Numbered from the stretch's first letter, positions 23,867-33,098 are shown. The stretch: DNA of 50,896 bases from ANME-2 cluster archaeon (GCA_019429385.1 JAHYIS010000014.1:1-50896), one strand, 5' to 3'. Notes: generated by a model not told the origin, from the sequence alone. Translations and numbers: made by a program.

Positions 23867-25852
23867 TTGACCAAATATTTAAAAACTGATCTTGCTGGAA
23901 AAATAAATAACCTAAAACATTTCAAAACTGAAGCTCTCTTGCCTTTATTTGAAGCTATAGCAAATTCCATTGAAGCTATTGAAGAAAGAGGTAACATGTC
24001 TGAGGGAAAAATAACGGTACGTGTAATACGAGATAAACAACAAGCACTTACTGGAATGGAGGTTGATGAAGTTCAAAAACAGATAACTGGTTTCGAGATA
24101 GAAGACAATGGTATTGGTTTCAATGATAATAATTACGAATCATTCCAAACAGCTGACACTACATATAAAATGGAAAGAGGGGGTAAAGGTGTAGGACGAT
24201 TTACGTGGTTGAAAGCCTTTGAAAAAGTGGCTATAGAAAGTGTTTATACAAAAGGAAATGAAAGATATCTCCGTAAAATAGAATTTACTTTGAAAAATGG
24301 CATAGATCATAAAGAAAATTTTCGAACTGAAAGAGAACAGAAAACTGTTGTCAAGTTAATTGGATTCAAAAAAGAATACAGGGAACTACAGAGTGCTTAC
24401 AAAAAAGGTGATACCATCGCCCAGCGCATTCTTGAGCATTGCATTTCTTACTTTATTGGAGGAACAAAATTAAAAATAAATTTAGTTGATGTGGGGGCAA
24501 ATTATTCAATCAATAAAAAATTTGACGATATAAACCAGGGCATTATTACAGAAATAATCTCAAAAAATGGTCAAGATTTTTTAATATCACACCTCAAACT
24601 ATATTTAACTCATTCAAAAATGCATAAAATTGTATTGACTGCTAAAAATAGAGAGGTAAAATCATTTGAAATAGCAAAACTTTTAGGGACATCATTGCAA
24701 TTCGATGAAGATGGTAATAAATTTGTATACTGTGTTTACGTTTCTAGTTCATACCTCGATAAACATGTAGATAGCAGCAGAATGGAATTTGAGATACCTG
24801 AAACCCCTGGTACATTATTTGCCGATGATTTTCCAATTTCAATAGAAGAAATTAAGACGGAAGTAACTGAAAAATCAAGAATGTATTTATCGAGATACCT
24901 AGAAATCATTAATGAGCAAAAAAAGGAAAACGTTCATAGATTTATATCACAAGAAAATCCTTCTCTAAGAGCTATCCCCATATATTGTCCAGAACTTTAT
25001 GAAGACATCGAACCTAATTCATCGGATGAAAAAGTAAATGAAGTACTTTTTAAGTACAAAGGAAAAACAGAATATCAAATTAAGGAGCAGAGCCATAAAT
25101 TATTAAAAACTCAGGTAGACTCTATTTCGGAAATCGAAGATAAATATGAAGAAATTGTAGAAAAATTGGAGGCTTTCCAAAAAGATCAACTTGCGGGATA
25201 TATTGTTTTTAGGAAAATGATTATTGAATTGCTTGACAAAAAACTTCAATTTAACGATGAAGGTAAATATCCAAATGAAGATATCATACATGATATTATT
25301 ATACCTAGAAAAACAACGACAGATACATTACGATACGAAGACCACAATTTATGGCTTATTGATGAACGGTTGACGTTTCATGAACTTGCTGCTTCTGACA
25401 TACCAATAAACAATCTAACAACTTCTGGGAGCACAGATCGGCCAGATGTGGTTATTTTTTCGGAGATGGATGATGATAGAATTGCAAAAGCCGTTTCAAT
25501 ACTTGAACTAAAAAAACCACAGCGAGAATCATTTAATGATAATCCAACGGAAAAAGTGTTCGATCATGTAAGGTCGATTCGTGGTAATAAGGTAAAATTA
25601 AAAAATGGACGACCATTAGAGGTAAATGATACAACTCGATTTTATTGTTATGTTGTTTGTGATATTACTGATAAAATAAAAAGATTTGTTGAAAACGGTG
25701 ATTATGCAACTTTGAATGGGGAGAGAGGATACTACCGTTATAATCAGACATTAAACACACACATCGAAATTATTGCCTTTGATAAGATAATTATTGATGT
25801 GAAACAACGCCATAAGGCATTTTTCGAGAAGCTTGGGATGGATTTTAAGTGA
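23867..25852 (+). CDS. GHKL (Hsp90/MORC-like) ATPase with C-terminal PD-(D/E)XK-like domain, candidate defence protein
   Basis: A 661-residue protein. The N-terminal GHKL ATPase fold shows N box EAIANSIEAIEE (N33), DNGIGF (80-85) and GGKGVGRFTW (105-114). The middle (about 340-480) is helical and charged. The C-terminal part has RPDVVIF (about 525) and SILELKKP (about 547), spaced like the PD and ExK of a restriction-type nuclease. The start is TTG 23867 with GGGGTGA upstream. Coding is markedly AT-rich. Its place between hsdS and hsdR suggests phage defence; I cannot match it with certainty to a named system. Confidence 0.72.
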   Translation: MTKYLKTDLAGKINNLKHFKTEALLPLFEAIANSIEAIEERGNMSEGKITVRVIRDKQQALTGMEVDEVQKQITGFEIEDNGIGFNDNNYESFQTADTTYKMERGGKGVGRFTWLKAFEKVAIESVYTKGNERYLRKIEFTLKNGIDHKENFRTEREQKTVVKLIGFKKEYRELQSAYKKGDTIAQRILEHCISYFIGGTKLKINLVDVGANYSINKKFDDINQGIITEIISKNGQDFLISHLKLYLTHSKMHKIVLTAKNREVKSFEIAKLLGTSLQFDEDGNKFVYCVYVSSSYLDKHVDSSRMEFEIPETPGTLFADDFPISIEEIKTEVTEKSRMYLSRYLEIINEQKKENVHRFISQENPSLRAIPIYCPELYEDIEPNSSDEKVNEVLFKYKGKTEYQIKEQSHKLLKTQVDSISEIEDKYEEIVEKLEAFQKDQLAGYIVFRKMIIELLDKKLQFNDEGKYPNEDIIHDIIIPRKTTTDTLRYEDHNLWLIDERLTFHELAASDIPINNLTTSGSTDRPDVVIFSEMDDDRIAKAVSILELKKPQRESFNDNPTEKVFDHVRSIRGNKVKLKNGRPLEVNDTTRFYCYVVCDITDKIKRFVENGDYATLNGERGYYRYNQTLNTHIEIIAFDKIIIDVKQRHKAFFEKLGMDFK

Positions 25853-25854
25853 AC

Positions 25855-25942
25855 CACATATCAAAATCCGCACCCTCGAAAAACTACGGGATACGCTTGT
25901 TGCCCAAATAGATTAGCTGTAAAGTTAGAGTAGATAATGAGA
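25855..25942 (+). pseudogene. Degenerate copy of the hsdS 3' end (scar 1)
   Basis: Directly after the ATPase/nuclease gene the sequence matches the hsdS terminus. ATCCGCACCCTCGAAAAACT recurs from 23768, and 34 of 38 nt match across the block. The translation reads IKIRTLEKLRDTL; after a one-base shift it continues LPK-stop-ISCKVRV. It has a frameshift and a stop and no start, so it is non-coding debris. Confidence 0.7.
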
Positions 25943-25965
25943 ATAAATAAAGGAGATATGATTTC

Positions 25966-27756
25966 ATGGAAGAACCATTTAAACCTCTGAGCTTGTCGAT
26001 ACGGGAATTGTTTGGAAACGCAGATGCGCTATATAAGATTCCCCAATACCAGCGGCCTTACAAATGGGAAGATGAACAGATTGATCAACTGTGGGATGAC
26101 GTATACGAGGCTTTTCAAAATGAAGAAGCAAATTATTTTCTTGGCTCAATCATTACCGCAAAACCAAGAGATGACGAAAAATCTGCTTATGTGGATGTGG
26201 TAGATGGACAGCAAAGATTAACAACCCTAATGATTATGTTTTGTGTTGTTCGTGATTTATGCCCAGACATAAATGCTAAAAACATCGAAGAAAATCCTTT
26301 TGCAGTGGATATCGATACTATTTACGCTTCAATAGCTTTGCATGGCAAGACAAATCGTTTAAAACTTTATACTCATAGACAGTACCAGAGCGATTTTGAA
26401 GAGCTGATATTAAAAGGAAATACCTTAGAAGTAAAAAAACCCTTTAAATATCAGATAAGAAGTGATGAAGAGCCAAAGTATAAGTTTATCAACACAGCAT
26501 GTATTTTCCGCGAAAAATTAAAAGAACTTGGTGAGGGTGGTTCTGAAGAATTTATTAATTACCTTTTCAATCAGGTAAAAATCATTAGGATTGATTGTAA
26601 GAATAGGGATTTTGCAATCAGACTATTTCAAGTATTAAATGCTCGTGGAATGGATCTAACCGCGGCAGATTTGATCAAGAGTTTTTTGCTTGAAAAACTA
26701 TATAGCAAATGTCGAGATGATAAGGAAACTTCAAAAATGAAAGAAGAACAATTCATTTCTGATTGGCGGGATATGGAGCAAAGCGTCAAAGCGTGTGATA
26801 TTTCACTCAATGATTTATTCATCATATATGAATATCATATTCTTGGCCAAAATCCAAAGAAATCACTATACGACGAATTACAGAATGCTTTTACTGATAA
26901 AGAACCTAACGAAGTAATTAGTGATATTAAACAAATAGCAGATACCTATTTCAAAGAAATCTACGAGAAAGAGGATAAAATGTTGTTTTCGTTTTGGTAC
27001 ATACGCTGGAATATGTACTGGAAGAGTATTCTCTTAACCGCATTGCATATGGAGTATCCAGATTATGATAAATTGAAAAAACAATTGCGCAGATTTTATT
27101 ACTTGTATTGGATTGCTGGAAAAACATTATCACAAATAAAACAGACATCATTCAATTTAATCAAATGGGTGAAGGAAAATAAGCCCATTTCTGATATTGA
27201 AGATGAACTGAACAATAAGCTCAAAAATGATGGAATAGAAAGTATAGCAATTAGAAATCTCACATCAGCAAACATAACAACAGAGCCATGGATTAAACCT
27301 TTGTTGCTAATGATGGAATACAATGTAACTGACAATAGCAAGTTGGCTTTCATTGAATTAAACAAGGATTTGCATCTGGAACACGTTCTACCAATAAAAT
27401 ATAAAAACTTTTCAGAATGGGACCATATAACCAATGAAATAGCTTCAAAGTGGCTTAACAGCGCAGGTAATATCACGTTATTGAGTGGAGCAAAAAACAT
27501 TGAAGCGAGTAATAATCCTTTCAATGTGAAGATGGAAGTTTATAAAGGGAAAGGAAAATACGATAACAAAAACGATAAAATTACTTCTTTCCTAATCACC
27601 CAATCCATAGTAAGAGATTATGAAGCTGATAAAAATGATGGATTGTGGACGTTGGAAGCTATGGCCGAGCGTTGGGAATGGTTCTTTAATGAAATTGAAG
27701 AAATATTGGAAATAGATGTAACTCAAACCATAGAACAAGAACCAGAATTGGTATGA
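25966..27756 (+). CDS. DUF262-DUF1524 protein (GmrSD-like restriction factor)
   Basis: A 596-residue protein. DUF262 (about 1-240) shows IPQYQRPYKWEDEQIDQLW and the DGQQRLTTL motif (about 80), a ParB-like NTPase fold. DUF1524 near 465-530 shows the His-Me finger pattern LEHVLPIK with N and SN..F downstream (GNITLLSG, SNNPFNVK). Single-chain GmrSD enzymes are nucleotide-dependent type IV nucleases that cut modified phage DNA; related proteins occur in other defence systems. ATG 25966 has AAGGAGAT upstream. Coding is AT-rich like its left neighbour. Position inside the type I locus supports a defence role. Confidence 0.87.
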   Translation: MEEPFKPLSLSIRELFGNADALYKIPQYQRPYKWEDEQIDQLWDDVYEAFQNEEANYFLGSIITAKPRDDEKSAYVDVVDGQQRLTTLMIMFCVVRDLCPDINAKNIEENPFAVDIDTIYASIALHGKTNRLKLYTHRQYQSDFEELILKGNTLEVKKPFKYQIRSDEEPKYKFINTACIFREKLKELGEGGSEEFINYLFNQVKIIRIDCKNRDFAIRLFQVLNARGMDLTAADLIKSFLLEKLYSKCRDDKETSKMKEEQFISDWRDMEQSVKACDISLNDLFIIYEYHILGQNPKKSLYDELQNAFTDKEPNEVISDIKQIADTYFKEIYEKEDKMLFSFWYIRWNMYWKSILLTALHMEYPDYDKLKKQLRRFYYLYWIAGKTLSQIKQTSFNLIKWVKENKPISDIEDELNNKLKNDGIESIAIRNLTSANITTEPWIKPLLLMMEYNVTDNSKLAFIELNKDLHLEHVLPIKYKNFSEWDHITNEIASKWLNSAGNITLLSGAKNIEASNNPFNVKMEVYKGKGKYDNKNDKITSFLITQSIVRDYEADKNDGLWTLEAMAERWEWFFNEIEEILEIDVTQTIEQEPELV

Positions 27757-27871
27757 CTAGAATAACCGAATCCTCCATCGAACTCCTCGAAAAATTGCGC
27801 GACCCCCCCTTTCCCAAAACTCATGAGCGGTGAAGTCAGAATACAATTAACTCAAGGGGAGGCAGCCACAT
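27753..27871 (+). pseudogene. Chimeric scar of hsdR start and hsdS 3' end (scar 2)
   Basis: From ATG 27753 the frame reads MTRITESSIE, an HsdR-type start, then LLEKLRDP, the HsdS C-terminal helix. Past a run of seven C the match moves to another frame as KLMSGEVRIQL, the classic end of an HsdS. The HsdR-like and HsdS-like parts join at ATCGAACTCCTCGAAAAA, which both genes share. It has a frameshift and no function is expected. Its distal part carries the GGGGAGG site used by the next gene. Confidence 0.65.
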
Positions 27872-28904
27872 GAGCAAAGATGAAATTGCAAAGCAACAAT
27901 CCGATTTTATCCTCTATACCGGAAACGACGGAAAAGTAAATATCGATGTTTTTGTGCAGGATGAAAACGTCTGGCTGACACAAAAGGCTATGGGCTTACT
28001 TTTCGGCGTTGAAAGTCACACGATTACCTATCATTTAAAAGAGATATTCAAGTCAGGTGAACTTGATGAAAAAGCAACCACTCGAAAAATTCGAGTAGTT
28101 CAAAATGAAGGCGAAAGGCAGGTAACAAGAAAACTGGACTTCTACAACCTCGACGCCATCATCTCAGTAGGCTACCGCGTAAACTCCTACCAGGCCACCC
28201 AGTTCCGTATCTGGGCAACCAGAACCCTGAAAGAATACATCATCAAAGGATTTGTGCTGGATGATGAAAGACTCAAGCAGGGAAATAAAGTTTTCGGCAA
28301 GGACTATTTCGAAGAACTCCTTGAGCGCATCCGTGAGATCCGCGCAAGTGAGCGGCGGTTTTATCAAAAGATCACAGACATCTACGCCCTTTCTGCGGAT
28401 TATGACAAAAATGCGCCCGCAACAAAGGATTTTTTCGCAACCGTCCAGAACAAGCTCCACTGGGCAATCACCGGAAAAACCGCAGCAGAGATAATTTACG
28501 ATTCGGCAGATGCAACAAAGATACACATGGGTTTGACAAACTGGAAGCAGGCACCGGACGGGAAGATCATGAAATCCGATGTTTCTATTGCTAAAAATTA
28601 CCTGGGTAAAACTCACATCAAGGAATTGAATCAAATCGTTTCCGCATATCTCGATCTGGCGGAAAACCGGGCACATCGGCAGATTCTTATGAAAATGCAG
28701 GACTGGGGGCAATTTCTCCATAGTTTCCTGGAATTATCCAGCTATCCCGTATTGCAGGATAAAGGTAAAGTCAGCGCACTGCAAGCGAAGCTAAAAGCCG
28801 AGCAGGAATATGACGAATATCGGGTAATACAGGATGAAAATTATATTTCCGATTTTGACAAAGAGGTGTGGCGTATCAGGGAGGGTAAAGATGACTACAA
28901 ATAA
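27870..28904 (+). CDS. rhuM: RhuM family protein
   Basis: A 344-residue member of the RhuM family (virulence-associated in Salmonella), widespread in or near type I RM loci and of unsettled function. Conserved parts are VWLTQKAMGLLFGVESHTITYHLKEIF, a helix-turn-helix-like N-terminus, LDFYNLDAIISVGYRVNSYQATQFRIWAT, and a helical C-terminal half. ATG 27870 has GGGGAGG eight bases upstream and lies at the end of an hsdS scar. Base composition is closer to hsdM and hsdR than to the two AT-rich cargo genes. The stop is overlapped by a rhuM/hsdS remnant. Confidence 0.88.
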   Translation: MSKDEIAKQQSDFILYTGNDGKVNIDVFVQDENVWLTQKAMGLLFGVESHTITYHLKEIFKSGELDEKATTRKIRVVQNEGERQVTRKLDFYNLDAIISVGYRVNSYQATQFRIWATRTLKEYIIKGFVLDDERLKQGNKVFGKDYFEELLERIREIRASERRFYQKITDIYALSADYDKNAPATKDFFATVQNKLHWAITGKTAAEIIYDSADATKIHMGLTNWKQAPDGKIMKSDVSIAKNYLGKTHIKELNQIVSAYLDLAENRAHRQILMKMQDWGQFLHSFLELSSYPVLQDKGKVSALQAKLKAEQEYDEYRVIQDENYISDFDKEVWRIREGKDDYK

Positions 28905-29074
28905 TCTCTATTTGCACCTTAAAAACATCTACAAGAAGAAGGAACTCGATGAATTGGCAACTGCCGAGGATTTCTCGACAGTTCAGAATGAGAATAATTC
29001 AGTACGTGCAAGTTTTGCACATACTGCCGAAATTAATGAGCGATAAAGTCAGAGTAAAGTATTTGGGGTTATGA
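28891..29074 (+). pseudogene. Remnant of a second rhuM plus hsdS 3' end (scar 3)
   Basis: A 51-codon frame from ATG 28891 overlaps the rhuM stop and contains HLKNIYKKKELDELAT and EDFSTVQNE, which match residues HLKEIFKSGELDEKAT and VQNEGE of RhuM: a short piece of a divergent rhuM. It is followed, in another frame, by KLMSDKVRVKYL (29030-29074), an HsdS-type terminus. The remaining bases to 29122 hold the likely promoter and ribosome binding site of the next gene. It is probably non-functional. Confidence 0.55.
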
Positions 29075-29122
29075 CATTTATGATATACTTGTACAATATG
29101 ACTGATAAACAGGAGGTGCAAA

Positions 29123-29353
29123 ATGCTTTCAGTTAAAGGCGTTTATAAGGACGGAATAGTGATTATTCGGGAGAAGATAAAAACAGAAAAGCCGGTTAAT
29201 GTGATAATAACATTTTTGGAAGACGTAAAGGTACCGGTTGAAGAAAAACTTGATATGAGCAAATTCTCGTTTAAAAAAGCCAGGAAGCTGTTGGAAAGCT
29301 ATGAGGGGTCGTTAAGCGATGCGATTATTGAAGAGCGCAGGAGCGCTGTATGA
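29123..29353 (+). CDS. AF2212-like (DUF104) antitoxin
   Basis: A 76-residue protein starting with the DUF104 strand MLSVKGVYKDGIVIIREKI and followed by a basic helical tail (SKFSFKKARKLLES). Such proteins are antitoxins of PIN toxins in archaea and cyanobacteria. AGGAGGT lies six bases before ATG 29123. The stop overlaps the toxin start (ATGA), the normal arrangement of a VapBC-type pair. A TATGATATAC stretch about 50 nt upstream may be its promoter. Position between rhuM and hsdR makes it a possible stabiliser of the island. Confidence 0.8.
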   Translation: MLSVKGVYKDGIVIIREKIKTEKPVNVIITFLEDVKVPVEEKLDMSKFSFKKARKLLESYEGSLSDAIIEERRSAV

Positions 29354-29775
29354 AAGCATTTCTTGATACCTCTTCTCTCATTAAGCTCTACCACACGGAG
29401 GTAGGGTCTGATTTTGTAATGAATGCTCTTTCCCACGATATCAGAGAAATTTTCCTTTCAGAGCTTGCAATTTTGGAATTCCGTTCTGCCTTATGGAAGA
29501 AAATGAGAGAAAAGGAGATAATGGAAAATACCGCCATCGAAGTTATCAAATGTTTTCAAAATGACGGTGATAATTTCCATTGGATAATGCTGCAATCTGA
29601 TATTGTCGAATCAGCTTCATACTTGTTGATGAAATATGGCAATCGTGGTTTGAGAACCCTGGATTCACTTCAATTAGCAGCAGCCTTAACTTTGAGGGAT
29701 GAGAAATGTATTTTTTTTACCTCAGATAAGTTATTGCAGACTTTTTTTAAAGAGGAACAGCTTAACATTTTGTAA
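29350..29775 (+). CDS. vapC: PIN-domain toxin (VapC family)
   Basis: A 141-residue PIN ribonuclease. The acidic metal-binding residues are visible in KAFLDTSSLIKLY (D6), SELAILEFRSALW (E43), LRTLDSLQLA and FFTSDKLL. Toxins of this family cleave tRNA or rRNA and are held inactive by the antitoxin encoded immediately upstream, with which it shares a 4-nt overlap. It ends 2 nt before hsdR, so hsdR may depend on this transcript. The RNA target is unknown. Confidence 0.85.
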   Translation: MKAFLDTSSLIKLYHTEVGSDFVMNALSHDIREIFLSELAILEFRSALWKKMREKEIMENTAIEVIKCFQNDGDNFHWIMLQSDIVESASYLLMKYGNRGLRTLDSLQLAAALTLRDEKCIFFTSDKLLQTFFKEEQLNIL

Positions 29776-29777
29776 CA

Positions 29778-32700
29778 ATGAATCTAATCACCGAATCAGA
29801 AATAGAAAAATTCGCCATCGAACTCCTTGAACATAAGGGATACCAGTACATCTATGCTCCCGACATTGCCCCGGATAGCAACATACCGGAACGGAACCGA
29901 TTTGAAGATGTTCTCCTTTTTGATCGCCTGCGCACAGCCCTCAGCCGGATCAACCCAAATATTCCACCAGATTCGAGAGAAGATGCCATCAAGCAGATAC
30001 AGCGCCTCAATCCGCCCGAACTTATCGCCAACAACGAAGCATTCCACAGGATGCTTACCGAAGGCATAAAGGTAAGCTACCAGAAGGATGGAGCCGACAG
30101 GGGCGACCTGGTCTGGCTCATAGATTTTAACGATCCTGAAAACAACGAATTTCTTGTCGCCAATCAATTCACTGTTGTAGAAAATAACGTGAACAAACGC
30201 CCAGACATCATCCTTTTTGTTAACGGCCTGCCCCTGGTCGTTATCGAGCTGAAAAACCCTGCCGATGAGAACGCAACCGTAAGGTCTGCATTCAGACAGT
30301 TCCAGACCTACAAACAGGCAATCCCGTCTTTATTTGCTTATAATGGTTTTATAATCATCTCCGACGGCCTGGAAGCAAAAGCAGGTTCCCTATCAGCAGG
30401 TTTTAGCCGTTTTATGGCATGGAAAAGCTCAGACGGCAAGGTTGAGGCTTCACCTTTAGTTGGTCAGCTGGAAACGCTCATTAATGGGATGCTGAATAAA
30501 ACAACGCTCTTAGACCTTATCCGCCACTTCATAGTATTTGAAAAATCGAAAAAAGAAGACAAAGACACTGGCATTATAACTATTCAAACCGTAAAGAAGC
30601 TCGCAACCTATCATCAGTACTATGCTGTTAACCGGGCAGTAGAATCCACACTCAGGGCATCGGGTTATGCTGCAACTGAAGACTGGCAGGATACCGTTTC
30701 GATTGTTGAGGACCCTAAAAGTTATGACCTGCCCGGGGTGAAGCAACAGCCTGTCGGAGACAGAAAAGGCGGTGTGGTCTGGCACACGCAGGGAAGCGGG
30801 AAGTCCCTTTCCATGGTTTTTTACACAGGTAAAATTGTCCTGGTAATGGATAATCCCACCATAGTGATGATAACGGACCGCAACGATTTAGACGACCAGC
30901 TTTTTGATACCTTTGCTGCTTCAAAACAACTGCTCAGGCAGGAACCTGTGCAGGCAGAAAACAGGGGGCATTTGAAAGAACTGCTAAACGTCGCATCGGG
31001 TGGCGTAGTATTTACCACCATCCAGAAGTTCCAGCCCGAAGAAGGAAACGTTTACCCGAAACTATCAGACCGGAAAAACATCATTGTGATAGCTGACGAA
31101 GCTCACCGGACACAATACGGCTTCAAGGCCAAAACCATTGATGTAAAAGATGAAAAGGGAAACGTAATCGGTCAAAAGATCGTGTACGGTTTTGCGAAAT
31201 ACACTCGCGACGCCCTGCCCAATGCAACGTATCTGGGATTCACCGGTACGCCGATAGAAAAAACAGACGTGAACACGCCTGCTGTTTTTGGCAATTATGT
31301 TGACATTTACGACATATCACAGGCTGTTGAGGACGGCGCCACAGTAAAGATCTATTACGAGAGCAGGCTGGCAAAGATCACTCTTAGCAAGGAAGGTAAA
31401 AAACTGGTCGCAGAATTAGATGAAGAACTGGAAAAAGAAGACCTTGCAGAAACCCAGAAAGCCAAAACGAAATGGACACAACTGGAAGCCTTGATCGGCA
31501 GCGAAGACCGGACAAGGCAGATTGCACAGGATATTGTAACTCATTTCGGCCAAAGACAGGAAGTGTTTGAAGGCAAGGGAATCATTGTCGCAATGTCACG
31601 AAGGATAGCGGCCAACCTGTACGATGAGATTGTTAAGATCAAACCGCAATGGCATAATGATGACCGTAAAAAAGGTGATATCAAGATTGTGATGACCTCT
31701 GCATCCTCTGACGGACCCAAAATATCAAACCATCATACGACAAAAGAGCAGAGGAGAGCTCTTGCAGAGCGAATGAAAGACCCGCAAGATGAATTGAAAC
31801 TGGTCATCGTTCGGGATATGTGGCTTACAGGTTTTGATGTCCCCTGTCTGCATACGATGTACATTGACAAGCCAATGAAAGGGCATACCCTTATGCAGGC
31901 AATTGCGCGGGTGAACAGAGTCTATAAAGACAAACCGGGTGGTCTGGTTGTTGATTACCTTGGAATAGCTTCCGACCTGAAAGAAGCCTTATCGTTCTAT
32001 TCTGACAGCGGCGGGAAAGGCGACCCCGCTGTCCTTCAGGAGCAGGCAGTTCAATTTATGCTCGAAAAACTGGAGATCGTATCCCAGATGTTTTATGGAT
32101 TTTCCTACGAACATTACTGTACAGCGGATACTTCTGCGAAGCTGTCAATAATACTTGCAGCAGAAGACCATATTCTGGGTCTCGAAAATGGTAAAAAAAG
32201 ATACATCGATGAAGTAACTGCATTATCAAGAGCTTTTTCCATAGCCATTCCACACGAGCAGGCAATGGATGTAAAGGACGAAATCTCGTTCTACCAGGCG
32301 ATAAAAGCCAGACTAGTTAAATTTGACAGCACGGGAACAGGAAAAACAGACGAAGAGATTGAAACCGCAATCAGGCAAGTCATCGATCAAGCCCTTGTTA
32401 CTGAACAGGTGATAGATGTGTTTGGTGCCGCTGGAATCAAAAAACCTGACATTTCCATATTGTCAGAAGATTTTCTGTTAGAAGTCCAGAATATGGAGCA
32501 CAAAAATATCGCTCTGGAAGTCCTGAAAAAGTTGCTCAACGATGAAATAAAAGCCCGGGTAAAGAAAAACCTGGTTCAAAGCAGATCATTAATGGAACTG
32601 CTGGAAGATTCTATCAGGAAATATCATAATAAAGTTATCACTGCAGCTGAAGTTATTGAAGAATTGATAGACCTCAGTAAAGAGATAACGCGAATGGACA

Positions 32701-33011
32701 AAGAGCCTCAGGATATGGGATTGTCTGAATTTGAATATGCGTTTTACACTGCAATTGCAGAGAATGACAGTGCAAGAGAATTGATGCAAAAAGAGAAGCT
32801 ACGGGAATTAGCTGTCGTCTTATTCGAAAAAGTCAAACAAAATGCATCGATAGACTGGACGATTAAAGAAAGTGTCAGGGCCAAATTGAAGGTGATTGTA
32901 AAACGGACATTAAGACACTATGGTTATCCTCCGGATATGGAGGCACTTGCTACAGAAACTGTGCTCAAACAGGCGGAATTGATTGCTGATGAAATAACAA
33001 AGAGGGGATGA
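29778..33011 (+). CDS. hsdR: Type I restriction enzyme R subunit HsdR
   Basis: A 1077-residue HsdR of normal length. The N-terminal nuclease shows RPDIILFVNGLPLVVIELKNP (PD-ExK), followed by the SF2 translocase with Walker A GSGKS (about 340), DEAH-type motif II IADEAHRTQYG (about 440), motif III GFTGTPIEK and motif VI-like MQAIARVNR. The helical C-terminal third contacts HsdM/HsdS. With HsdM and HsdS it would translocate and cut unmodified DNA. Since hsdM is frameshifted, an active R subunit without methylation would be harmful, so the complex may be inactive or M supplied otherwise. Confidence 0.93.
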   Translation: MNLITESEIEKFAIELLEHKGYQYIYAPDIAPDSNIPERNRFEDVLLFDRLRTALSRINPNIPPDSREDAIKQIQRLNPPELIANNEAFHRMLTEGIKVSYQKDGADRGDLVWLIDFNDPENNEFLVANQFTVVENNVNKRPDIILFVNGLPLVVIELKNPADENATVRSAFRQFQTYKQAIPSLFAYNGFIIISDGLEAKAGSLSAGFSRFMAWKSSDGKVEASPLVGQLETLINGMLNKTTLLDLIRHFIVFEKSKKEDKDTGIITIQTVKKLATYHQYYAVNRAVESTLRASGYAATEDWQDTVSIVEDPKSYDLPGVKQQPVGDRKGGVVWHTQGSGKSLSMVFYTGKIVLVMDNPTIVMITDRNDLDDQLFDTFAASKQLLRQEPVQAENRGHLKELLNVASGGVVFTTIQKFQPEEGNVYPKLSDRKNIIVIADEAHRTQYGFKAKTIDVKDEKGNVIGQKIVYGFAKYTRDALPNATYLGFTGTPIEKTDVNTPAVFGNYVDIYDISQAVEDGATVKIYYESRLAKITLSKEGKKLVAELDEELEKEDLAETQKAKTKWTQLEALIGSEDRTRQIAQDIVTHFGQRQEVFEGKGIIVAMSRRIAANLYDEIVKIKPQWHNDDRKKGDIKIVMTSASSDGPKISNHHTTKEQRRALAERMKDPQDELKLVIVRDMWLTGFDVPCLHTMYIDKPMKGHTLMQAIARVNRVYKDKPGGLVVDYLGIASDLKEALSFYSDSGGKGDPAVLQEQAVQFMLEKLEIVSQMFYGFSYEHYCTADTSAKLSIILAAEDHILGLENGKKRYIDEVTALSRAFSIAIPHEQAMDVKDEISFYQAIKARLVKFDSTGTGKTDEEIETAIRQVIDQALVTEQVIDVFGAAGIKKPDISILSEDFLLEVQNMEHKNIALEVLKKLLNDEIKARVKKNLVQSRSLMELLEDSIRKYHNKVITAAEVIEELIDLSKEITRMDKEPQDMGLSEFEYAFYTAIAENDSARELMQKEKLRELAVVLFEKVKQNASIDWTIKESVRAKLKVIVKRTLRHYGYPPDMEALATETVLKQAELIADEITKRG

Positions 33012-33062
33012 TCGATAAATGACAGTACATCCTATTTTTTCAATCAGAGTCTCATTTACAGA

Positions 33063-33071
33063 AAAATATAA
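33063..33071 (+). promoter_or_regulatory. TATA box for a small membrane protein gene
   Basis: AAATATAAA lies 28-36 nt before ATG 33099, with no ribosome binding site between, which predicts a leaderless transcript. Confidence 0.45.
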
Positions 33072-33098
33072 ATGTCCATCTCACTGTATCTATATTGT

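Noticed and set aside
27753-27833. Short ORF starting MTRITESS as a real gene
   Set aside because: Its first ten codons copy an HsdR start and the rest copies an HsdS end in shifting frames; it is better called a scar.
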